Shown: one piece after another, positions 1 to 5,518 of the stretch | How the letters are laid out: each line of letters begins with the position of its first letter | How positions within the stretch are numbered: the first letter of the stretch is position 1 | Source: DTU018 sp003444615 | Lineage (GTDB): Bacteria; Bacillota; Syntrophomonadia; Syntrophomonadales; Syntrophomonadaceae | Length of the DNA stretch: 16,750 bases | Direction of reading: 5' to 3' | Assembly: GCA_049656905.1 (NCBI GenBank) | Contig: JBASMO010000088.1 | Coordinates: 1-16,750 of the forward strand | Position numbers and translations under genes: made by a program | The notes under the pieces: model-generated | Database searches by the model: none | Told to the model about the DNA's origin: nothing | What the model saw: the letters and a program-made list of their open reading frames with translations, nothing else

Positions 1-139
1 GCTCTTGCATATCTAATGAATTTACAAAGGCTTCGATTACTCTAACTGGATTATCTGCTGCGATATAGTCATCTATCGCTTCTGGAAATAGGGTGATTTG
101 GTTGCGGTCTTCGCCTGTTATATACGCAATTATATCCAC
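1..139 (-). CDS. IS1182-family transposase, N-terminal fragment cut by window edge
   Basis: Reading the minus strand from 139 gives an uninterrupted frame that reaches the window edge. It contains AYITGEDRNQITLFPEAIDD, followed by a DNPVRVIEAF-like stretch. This is the typical N-terminus of IS1182-family DDE transposases (DUF772-type domain), recognised from family knowledge. Only about 46 residues are visible, so the catalytic DDE residues are outside the window. The start is uncertain. GTG at 139-137 is in frame, but family members usually begin M-A-Y-I-T-G, and the codon at that place (130-128) is ATT, sitting 5 bases after a GAGGTGG ribosome-binding site. The copy may therefore start at a rare ATT codon or carry a mutated start. 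Whether the rest of the gene is intact cannot be seen. Confidence 0.82.
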   Translation of the reverse strand, partial: MDIIAYITGEDRNQITLFPEAIDDYIAADNPVRVIEAFVNSLDMQE

Positions 140-212
140 CTCGCTATCACCCTATTTATTCGATTTTTGGCTGTTTGAATCCTTTTTCTGTGCTAGACTT
201 TTCACACAGTCT
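1..212 (-). mobile_element. End of an IS1182-like insertion sequence
   Basis: The transposase fragment plus about 70 bp of non-coding sequence before it form one IS end. The outer boundary is inferred, not seen. The stretch 196-212 (GACTTTTCACACAGTCT) is a likely terminal region because it directly abuts an unrelated palindrome that starts at 213. The other IS end and any target-site duplication lie outside the window. Confidence 0.5.
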
Positions 213-286
213 GACGGGGTTGTTGTCAACTTTCCCGGAGTTTGCGCCCCGGGACTAACCAACCAAAAGTTGACAACAACCCCGTC
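213..286. repeat. REP-like palindrome with perfect 21-bp arms (GGGGTTGTTGTCAAC family)
   Basis: Positions 213-233 are exactly reverse-complementary to 266-286, with a 32-base loop between them. The arm core is GGGGTTGTTGTCAAC. Related sequences occur at 3161-3190 and 15067-15096, so this is a dispersed repeat family. Comparable short palindromic repeats in Clostridia are often spread by REP-associated (IS200-like) tyrosine transposases. No such transposase is in this window, so that link is inference. Confidence 0.85.
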
Positions 287-302
287 CCCCTGTCACACTG
301 AG

Positions 303-321
303 GGCAGGTGTCACACCTGCC
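303..321. repeat. Short hairpin, 9-bp arms
   Basis: GGCAGGTGT (303-311) and ACACCTGCC (313-321) form a nearly loopless perfect palindrome just downstream of the nucleotidase gene on the minus strand. No T-tract follows it in the minus-strand sense, so I do not call it a terminator. It may be part of the repeat cluster at 213-286. Confidence 0.6.
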
Positions 322-329
322 AAGCTCCG

Positions 330-932
330 TCAAACTGACATTTTTTTAGTTTGAAAGCTGTCTATCCACTGTTTAACTTCCTGCCAGTGTCTGACTGGGA
401 AAATGTTGGCAGATTGAATCAGATGGCTGTTATAGGGATATTCAAACATTATCACGGGCAGAATAGAGCTGATTTCACTGACCAATTCATAATGGTCTTC
501 AATCATGATATCTACCTGCAGTTCTTGGCAAACCGCCAGCTTGCTGAAAAAATGCATATTGCTGGTCGCATTTAAGATCAGCCGGTCATAGGCAATCTTG
601 TTACGCTTCAACCAGTTGATGGTTACTTCTTCCACCTGCGGAAACCGGCTGTTGCGAGAGGTGATCAGGATTAACTCATGCTGTTTTTTTAATTCCGAAA
701 GGACCTCCACCGCTTGGTGCTTGGGTCTCATTTCGTAATAGATACGCCCCAGATATTTGTCGAAAAAATCATCGGCATATTTTGTTTCCCATCCTAGCGC
801 ATCTTCCAAATAGTAATAACGCAGATCAGGAACGGTATTTAATCCCTGCTCCTCACCGTAAATTTTTGCGTAGTGCATTATCATCTCCGTGGTATGCGTA
901 ATGGTATTATCTATATCAACACCAATTATCAC
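330..932 (-). CDS. HAD-superfamily 5'-nucleotidase (NT5C-type)
   Basis: This is a predicted cytosolic phosphatase of the 5'(3')-deoxyribonucleotidase-like branch of the HAD superfamily, removing phosphate from nucleotides or related small phosphates. HAD motif I is GVDIDNTIT, with nucleophile and acid/base aspartates at residues 6 and 8. Motif II is the LITSR stretch near residue 98. The acidic IEDHYE motif lies in the C-terminal third. The open frame extends upstream to an ATG at 965, but an AGGAGG at 949-944 sits 11 bases before GTG at 932-930. Starting there places the DxD motif at the usual distance of a few residues from the N-terminus, so I chose 932. That gives 200 residues, normal for the family. 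The gene stands alone and faces the IS end and repeat cluster. Substrate specificity is not readable. Confidence 0.82.
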   Translation of the reverse strand: MIIGVDIDNTITHTTEMIMHYAKIYGEEQGLNTVPDLRYYYLEDALGWETKYADDFFDKYLGRIYYEMRPKHQAVEVLSELKKQHELILITSRNSRFPQVEEVTINWLKRNKIAYDRLILNATSNMHFFSKLAVCQELQVDIMIEDHYELVSEISSILPVIMFEYPYNSHLIQSANIFPVRHWQEVKQWIDSFQTKKMSV

Positions 933-943
933 GGTCTTATTTC

Positions 944-949
944 CCTCCT
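944..949 (-). promoter_or_regulatory. Ribosome-binding site deciding the nucleotidase start
   Basis: AGGAGG on the minus strand, 11 bases upstream of GTG 932. It lies inside the longer open frame that begins at 965, and so argues for the internal start. An ATG at 965 also has a weaker AAGGGGA upstream, so the longer form is not excluded. Confidence 0.6.
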
Positions 950-1137
950 GACAACTATTACACATTAATTCCCCTTATCCATCTTATCGGCAATCTCAGT
1001 AGCTTACAAGAGCTTAGGTCCATTATCCAATTTATGGTCGCCAACTTACTGATAAATTTCAGCAGATTCTTTTTCCTATTGCGGATATAGTATTATTAAG
1101 GTTAAATACCTTTTAATACCTGCTGAGGAGGGAAAAT

Positions 1138-1370
1138 ATGGCTGATATAAAATTACCCGGTCTTTGGGTGTCTTATCTCAGGGTTCTAAAGGCTGGCAAA
1201 AGGAGATTAATTTGGTAAGCTGGAATGACCGCTCGCCCAAAATTGATATCCGCGACTGGGCTCCTGAACATGAAAGAATGGGCAAAGGCATTACCTTGAA
1301 CCGGGAAGAAATTCTACAGCTGAGGGATATTCTTAACCAGCTGAATTTAGATGAACTGCTTCCTGACTGA
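1138..1370 (+). pseudogene. PC4/YdbC-family DNA-binding protein gene with early frameshift
   Basis: The frame from 1164 encodes most of a YdbC-like member of the PC4 (transcriptional coactivator p15) single-stranded-DNA-binding family: LGVLSQGSKGWQKEINLVSW, then PKIDIRDWAPEHERMGKGIT and a C-terminal helix. The good ribosome-binding site (GAGGAGGG, 1123-1131) and ATG at 1138 (MADIK, the family's usual N-terminus) are in a different frame, which stops after 26 codons. From memory, homologues have about 11 residues before the I/L-GVLS motif. Here there are only 26 bases. Restoring 7 bases (TGAAATT) after AAATT would give MADIKFEITRSLGVLS, a family-like N-terminus, so a 7-base deletion between AAATT repeats explains the break. 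There is no ribosome-binding site in front of TTG 1164. The downstream frame is otherwise intact, suggesting recent loss, a sequencing error or, less likely, recoding. Confidence 0.75.
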
Positions 1371-1401
1371 AAACCATGACACAAAGGGACGTTTTTGGGT
1401 C

Positions 1402-1513
1402 TGTCATTGCGAGCCTCTGGAAGGGGCGTGGCAATCTATATACTCAAATCGTAGATTCTGGCAGAGGGACTTAGGAAAGAGATCGCCACGTCGCTTCGCT
1501 CCTCGCGATGACA
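1402..1513. repeat. Dispersed fold-back repeat (TGTCATTGCGAG family)
   Basis: The outer arms TGTCATTGCGAG (1402-1413) and CTCGCGATGACA (1502-1513) pair at 11 of 12 positions. The inner arms CGTGGCAATCT (1427-1437) and AGATCGCCACG (1480-1490) pair at 10 of 11. Together they form a long cruciform-capable element of about 112 bp. Sequences of this type, with TGCGAG ends and GCAATCTC inner arms, are widespread non-coding dispersed repeats in several bacterial groups, from general knowledge. A half copy is seen at 10555-10581. Short open frames crossing the element are not real genes. Confidence 0.8.
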
Positions 1514-1586
1514 CAGCGAGGGCTGTTTTCACTGTATGATACAGCAAAAACGTCCACCTATGTCAGGAAAATGGGAGGGGGATTGT

Positions 1587-3164
1587 ATGTCTTTACCGAA
1601 CCGCGACAACCCGTACAATTTTGATGAGTTTTTAGAGTGGCGGGATAAAGTTGATTACTATGCTGACGATCCATTTATCCAACAGGTGGTCAAACATTTT
1701 GCCGACGATGAGTGGGAGTTGGTTGATCAGGAAGCCCGAGCCATATCAAAGAAAGCCTCTTATCGTTGGAGAGATATGGCCGAGACTATTGCCTGGCCGG
1801 AAAAGCGCCCATATATGATGCATTATGACGGGCACAAACACCGTATTGACCGCATTGTGAGACCTAAGGAAACAGAAATAATGGAGAAGGAGATATTCTC
1901 GGAAGCTCTGTTTTCCGAAAAAACTTCTCCCTGGGTCAAGTTAATCAAGATGTATATCATCTATCAGAATGGTGAGGCCTGCGTAGCCTGTCCTATTACC
2001 TGTACCGAAGGTCTGGTAGAGATTTTGAAAAAGTTTGCCGATAGCGAGGAAACCCAGCGGATTTTACAGCACTGTCAGGAAGGCATCGATGGTGAGTTTG
2101 CCATAGGAGCTCAATATCTGTCGGAAATACAGGGAGGTTCAGACGTCCCTGCTAATGTCCTGGAAGCAGTGCAAGAGGATGGGCAGTGGCGTCTTTACGG
2201 TAATAAGTTTTTCTGCTCAGCCACTCATGCTGATTATGCGGTGGTAACTGCCAAACCAGCAGGCTCGGAAAAAGTAGCCTTATTTGTAGTTCCCTCCTGG
2301 CTGCCCGGCAATAAGGAAAAGGAAATCCGTAACGGTTACACCATTGACCGTATTAAATGGAAAATGGGCACCAGCGAATTGACTACTGCCGAAATCACCT
2401 TTGACGGCGCGGTGGCTTACCCATTAGGCCCCTTGGACCGTGGGGTAGCCAATGTAGTAGGAATCGTCTTAACCTATTCCCGACTGACAGTAGGGCTATC
2501 GGCAGCAGGCTTTATGACCCGGGCAGTGCGTGAGGCTAAGAAATATGCCGAGTTCCGGGAAGCCTTTGGCTTAAAGATTGGGCAGTTTCCCCTGGTAGCC
2601 GGGCAACTGCAGCGCATTGATAAACTAACCAAACAAACGGTGGCTGGAGCCTTCAAAGTTTATCAACAGTTTCTAAAGCTGCAGGAGGGAGCAGCCGGTG
2701 AGGAACTTGAACAGCGTAAACGCGCATTTGAAGTCCGCCAGCTGATAATGCTGCAAAAGATGGCCGCCTCCTGGGATTGCACCGATGTTATTCGTACTGC
2801 CATGTCCATCTTTGGCGGGCATGGAGTAATGGAGGATTTCTCGGCGCTGCCCCGCTTGTACCGGGACTCAGCGGTCAATGAACTGTGGGAAGGACCGCGC
2901 AATGTTCTTTTGATGCAGGTTCACCGTGACTGCCAGAAGGCATCTAGCTGGTATGAACCTAAAGAACTGATAGCCAATTTACTGGCCGGATATGATTCAG
3001 AGATTATTACCGAACTGCAGGCAGAATTCCAGGAACTCTTGGCTCATCCCAGTCTGTTGCAGATGGATGAGAAAACCCTGCAGATGGCTGAGCGCTGGGA
3101 TAAATTCTGTCATGACCTGTTCCATGCTTACCAGCTTAACGCTCTCCGTGAAGTGAATAGTTGA
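1587..3164 (+). CDS. Acyl-CoA dehydrogenase, AidB-like large subclass
   Basis: FAD flavoenzyme predicted to introduce the alpha-beta double bond in an acyl-CoA, passing electrons to an electron-transfer flavoprotein. It is soluble, 525 residues, longer than the roughly 380 of short/medium-chain enzymes and closer to AidB-like members. Visible marks are the N-terminal helical domain, ACPIT (the xCPxxMT-like region), YLSEIQGGSDVPAN (flavin/acyl-binding loop), GNKFFCSATHADYAVV, WKMGTSELTTAEITFDGA, the C-terminal helical domain with FGGHGVMED (409-417), and ELWEGPRNVLLMQVHRD. E435 in WEGPRN is where the catalytic base of this subclass is expected. The open frame starts at 1536, but GGGAGGGG at 1573-1580 lies 6 bases before ATG 1587. 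No etfAB genes lie nearby. The AidB relationship means a role other than beta-oxidation is possible. Confidence 0.88.
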   Translation: MSLPNRDNPYNFDEFLEWRDKVDYYADDPFIQQVVKHFADDEWELVDQEARAISKKASYRWRDMAETIAWPEKRPYMMHYDGHKHRIDRIVRPKETEIMEKEIFSEALFSEKTSPWVKLIKMYIIYQNGEACVACPITCTEGLVEILKKFADSEETQRILQHCQEGIDGEFAIGAQYLSEIQGGSDVPANVLEAVQEDGQWRLYGNKFFCSATHADYAVVTAKPAGSEKVALFVVPSWLPGNKEKEIRNGYTIDRIKWKMGTSELTTAEITFDGAVAYPLGPLDRGVANVVGIVLTYSRLTVGLSAAGFMTRAVREAKKYAEFREAFGLKIGQFPLVAGQLQRIDKLTKQTVAGAFKVYQQFLKLQEGAAGEELEQRKRAFEVRQLIMLQKMAASWDCTDVIRTAMSIFGGHGVMEDFSALPRLYRDSAVNELWEGPRNVLLMQVHRDCQKASSWYEPKELIANLLAGYDSEIITELQAEFQELLAHPSLLQMDEKTLQMAERWDKFCHDLFHAYQLNALREVNS

Positions 3165-3190
3165 CAGGGACGGGGTTGTTGTCAACCCCG
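3161..3190. repeat. REP-like repeat copy with hairpin after the acyl-CoA dehydrogenase
   Basis: TTGACAGGGACGGGGTTGTT followed by GTCAACCCCG continues directly from the stop codon at 3162-3164. CGGGGTTG (3171-3178) pairs with CAACCCCG (3183-3190) across a 4-base loop. The core matches the palindrome at 213-286. It could act as a transcription barrier, but the following TTAATT is a poor T-tract, so it is called a repeat rather than a terminator. Confidence 0.75.
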
Positions 3191-3222
3191 TTAATTACCT
3201 GAGTTGACCGGAGGGAATTAAA

Positions 3223-3585
3223 GTGCCCCTATGTCTTGCTATTGCCCTAACTGTTTTAATTGCTGCGGGATTAGCCTACTGCGGTGGTTATCTTTACTTG
3301 ATTATCCTGGCGCTTATTGTTTCATTATATTATCATCTGTCGGCCCAACTTAAAATCAAGGGAAAGTGGCAACTGGATACCAACCGTTTGACCGAATATT
3401 TAATGGGAGTTGGCATCATAACCTTTATTGTCTTGATATTCCCCTTTTTCCCTTGGACCTTCCGCAATATTCTAATCACAGCAGCTACTTTATTGGGACT
3501 GTGTGGATACTCTTTTCTTATGTCGCTGAAAAAAGTGGCACCTCAGAGGATGTCAACTGCAGGTCCTGACCAAACACATTGTTAA
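3223..3585 (+). CDS. Small four-helix membrane protein, unknown function
   Basis: 120 residues starting at GTG 3223, 7 bases after a GGAGGG ribosome-binding site. Hydrophobic segments lie at about residues 4-20, 23-39, 62-80 and 83-105, separated by a basic loop (KIKGKWQLDTNR), so it is an integral membrane protein with probably four helices. The tail (KKVAPQRM...) is short and polar. I do not recognise a family. It lies 58 bases after the acyl-CoA dehydrogenase on the same strand, with a repeat hairpin between them, so co-transcription is possible but unproven. The C-terminus may be altered: a second frame continues past it to 3658. Confidence 0.6.
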   Translation: MPLCLAIALTVLIAAGLAYCGGYLYLIILALIVSLYYHLSAQLKIKGKWQLDTNRLTEYLMGVGIITFIVLIFPFFPWTFRNILITAATLLGLCGYSFLMSLKKVAPQRMSTAGPDQTHC

Positions 3586-3658
3586 AGAAATCAAGAATGG
3601 AGCAGTAGTGGTAGAAGAGCGCAGAGGAATCAACGAAGTATGCAGGAAGGATATGTAA
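3566..3658 (+). other. Possible short coding remnant overlapping the end of the membrane protein gene
   Basis: A frame running through 3566-3658 reads LTKHIVKEIKNGAVVVEERR and then GINEVCRKDM before TAA. It has a coding-like amino-acid mix but no convincing start or ribosome-binding site, and it overlaps the previous gene's last codons. It may be the tail of a lost gene or chance. The rest of the gap to 3844 shows no gene; a TATAAT-like box occurs near 3734-3740 with no good -35 partner. Confidence 0.2.
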
Positions 3659-3844
3659 ATTAGTACATAGAAATACTCAAAGAATTGAGATAATAAACCT
3701 CAGAAAGTACTCCTTAGAATCGTTTAAGGATATTAGATATAATGAAAAAAGGAGAGGCTTATATAGTAGCATCCACTCGCGGGTAAGCACTGTCTTGGAA
3801 GCTCATTGTTTGTCTATCTGAAGAATTGTTAAGAGGGTGATTAT

Positions 3845-4255
3845 GTGCCGATCGAGTTAGGCCTGGTTTCAGAATCATTACAACAAAATGATAAAGTCAG
3901 TGCTGCCTGGGTATTCGGTTCGGTTGCCACTGGAAAAGACCGTCCGGACAGTGATATAGATATTGCTGTTTTATTTATAAAAGGCTTAGACAAACATGTT
4001 CGTTTTGATATGAGACTAGCCATTGCGGCAGAATTAACAGATCTAACCGGTCGAGAAGTTGACGTTATAGATATGCAAGCTGCTCCGTTGCTCCTACAAC
4101 ACCAGGTGAGAAGATTTGGCTACTTGCTCTTTGAAAAGGATCACACTTACCGGGTGAACTTCGATGTTAAATCACGACGGGAGTTTTTTGATTTTTTGCC
4201 TCGCTTAGAGAAACGGAATCGGCAGATAATTAACAAGGTGCTGGAGGGTAAATAA
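3845..4255 (+). CDS. mntA: MntA-type nucleotidyltransferase antitoxin
   Basis: 136-residue minimal nucleotidyltransferase of the MNT family. The DNA-polymerase-beta-like motif is complete: VFGSVATGKDRPDSDIDIAV, with G25-S26 and metal-binding D37 and D39, and a third acidic position in EVDVIDM (D73/D76). In the HepT-MntA toxin-antitoxin systems, such proteins neutralise the HEPN partner by AMPylating a tyrosine near its active site. That is family knowledge; here it is inferred from the adjacent HEPN gene. The start is GTG 3845, 7 bases after AGAGGG. The stop codon overlaps the ATG of the next gene by one base (TAATG), indicating translational coupling. Confidence 0.88.
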   Translation: MPIELGLVSESLQQNDKVSAAWVFGSVATGKDRPDSDIDIAVLFIKGLDKHVRFDMRLAIAAELTDLTGREVDVIDMQAAPLLLQHQVRRFGYLLFEKDHTYRVNFDVKSRREFFDFLPRLEKRNRQIINKVLEGK

Positions 4256-4677
4256 TGGTTAACCGTCAAATGATTGATAATAAGCTGGGTCTGTTGGCCG
4301 GGTACATAGCTGATCTCATAGAAATCCAGGATATGGCGCAAAAGGAATACTTAGCAGACAAGAAAACTCAAAGGTATGTAGAAAGGACTTTACACTTGGC
4401 TATTGAGTGCTGCCTTGATATTGGAAACCATTTAATATCAGACCAAAACTGGCGGGAGCCTTTAAGTAACAAAGATGTTTTTACTGTGTTGGAAGAAAAT
4501 GGGGTTATTTCCTCAGTACTATTGCCTAGTTTAAGCAAAATGGCGCAGTTTCGGAACATATTGGTTCATGATTATGCCAAGATAGAGCCGGACATTATTT
4601 ATAGTATATTAAAGAATAATGTAACTGATTTGCAGAAGTTTATTAAAGAGATTGATAAGGCCTTAAAAAGCCTTTAA
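4255..4677 (+). CDS. hepT: HepT-type HEPN toxin (predicted ribonuclease)
   Basis: 140-residue, all-helical HEPN (DUF86) protein. The diagnostic R-x4-H-x-Y motif is present as RNILVHDY, with R100, H105 and Y107. In characterised HepT proteins, R and H form the RNase site of the dimer and the Y is the residue AMPylated by MntA. All three are intact here, so the module looks functional. It starts at ATG 4255, overlapping the mntA stop by one base, with GGAGGG at 4243-4248 as ribosome-binding site. The antitoxin-first order and tight overlap fit a type VII toxin-antitoxin operon. No further gene of the pair is apparent downstream, and a CRISPR repeat follows 33 bases later. Confidence 0.88.
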   Translation: MVNRQMIDNKLGLLAGYIADLIEIQDMAQKEYLADKKTQRYVERTLHLAIECCLDIGNHLISDQNWREPLSNKDVFTVLEENGVISSVLLPSLSKMAQFRNILVHDYAKIEPDIIYSILKNNVTDLQKFIKEIDKALKSL

Positions 4678-4710
4678 CAGATGAGCTTAATGTTTGCAAT
4701 TTTCGAATCG

Positions 4711-4739
4711 GTTTTATCTTACCTATGAGGAATTGAAAC
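4711..4739 (+). CRISPR. Solitary CRISPR repeat
   Basis: One 29-base repeat that begins GTTTTATCTTACC and ends GAGGAATTGAAAC. It is identical to the first repeat of the mini-array at 5309. The identity extends one base upstream and three downstream (4710-4742 equals 5308-5340, 33 bases). The ATTGAAAC end is typical of Clostridial type I-B/III repeats. No second repeat follows at spacer distance, so it is an isolated copy. Confidence 0.75.
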
Positions 4740-4771
4740 ACAGTATGAAATTTATGCGCAACATTTTAATT

Positions 4772-5212
4772 TCAACCATTACTTAGTGGACAGTAATTAT
4801 TGCCACATCCTTTACAGACCGAAAAACGTATTTCAACCAGAGCAACAATAACCAGTGCCCAGAAAACAATTAAGAGGAATAAATTCTTTATGAGCCATAA
4901 TTGCGGAAATGCAAAGATAATTACCAACGGTATTGTAACTCCTAAGAAATCCAGCGCAGTATACTGACCCACTTTTCTGCTGGGTAGGAACGTTGTTAAT
5001 TTGCCCGGAAGTATATGAGCACATGAATGAAGTCTGCAGGGACATTTGGAACAATAAGAGTAGATAACTATCATGAATAAAATCATACTTGCCCCAAGAT
5101 AGGCTACAGTCAACACCACTGATGATTTGAAAACCGACAAAGCACCAATGACGATAGCCATCAAAAGCATCAATAAACTCAGGATTCCGTGATGTGTTCT
5201 AGTAATAAACAT
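4772..5212 (-). CDS. Cys-rich four-helix membrane protein, unknown function
   Basis: 146 residues with hydrophobic stretches at about 11-28, 32-50, 89-105 and 107-123. Two cysteine clusters lie outside the membrane segments: CSKCPCRLHSCAH (about 54-66) between helices 2 and 3, and CKGCGNNYCPLS near the C-terminus. The pattern CxxCxC...CxH plus CxxC...C suggests metal or Fe-S binding or redox-active thiols at the membrane. LPGKLTTFLPSRKVGQYT, between the clusters and helix 3, looks like a conserved loop. I do not recognise a named family. ATG 5212 is preceded by GGGGGTAA on the minus strand. The gene lies between two identical CRISPR repeats and is antisense to the toxin-antitoxin pair. Confidence 0.65.
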   Translation of the reverse strand: MFITRTHHGILSLLMLLMAIVIGALSVFKSSVVLTVAYLGASMILFMIVIYSYCSKCPCRLHSCAHILPGKLTTFLPSRKVGQYTALDFLGVTIPLVIIFAFPQLWLIKNLFLLIVFWALVIVALVEIRFSVCKGCGNNYCPLSNG

Positions 5213-5308
5213 TTACCCCCATTCCGTTAATAAATTCTATTTATTAGATTGTACTAAAATGTTATTCGTTTCAAAACTTAAAAACGCATTTCAAGGATTA
5301 AGTGTAGG

Positions 5309-5404
5309 GTTTTATCTTACCTATGAGGAATTGAAACACACAGGCAGGGGCTATATACGAATACTCATTCCCCAAGTTTTTATATTACTTATGAGGAATT
5401 GAAC
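5309..5404 (+). CRISPR. One-spacer CRISPR relic (two repeats)
   Basis: Repeat 1 (5309-5337, ending GAGGAATTGAAAC) and repeat 2 (5376-5404) enclose a 38-base spacer (5338-5375). Repeat 2 is degenerate: an extra T in the T-run, C to A and C to T changes in the middle, and a lost A at the end. That is usual for the trailer-end repeat, so the leader would be upstream, in the AT-rich 5220-5308. Repeat length, ATTGAAAC end and spacer size fit a type I-B-like array. No cas genes are in the window, so any activity would depend on cas genes elsewhere. Confidence 0.78.
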
Positions 5405-5446
5405 TGCGGTTTATCTACTTTGCTGATAAAGACCGATGGAGAAACG

Positions 5447-5479
5447 AAGGACTGGTAACCTTGGTGGTAACCAGTCCTT
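5447..5479 (-). terminator. Rho-independent terminator for the acyl-CoA ligase (possibly bidirectional)
   Basis: AAGGACTGGT (5447-5456) pairs with ACCAGTCCTT (5470-5479). After one mismatch, three more inner pairs (5458-5460 with 5466-5468) close a 5-base loop. In the minus-strand sense the stem is followed by CGTTTC, and in the plus-strand sense by TCTTG. It lies 40 bases past the ligase stop codon and could also end transcription from the CRISPR side. Confidence 0.7.
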
Positions 5480-5518
5480 TCTTGAATCTAATAGCTTATA
5501 GAATTCGGTTATGTAATC

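Noticed and set aside
1351..1539. 62-codon plus-strand frame between the PC4-like gene and the acyl-CoA dehydrogenase
   Set aside because: It runs through the fold-back repeat at 1402-1513 and has no ribosome-binding site of its own.
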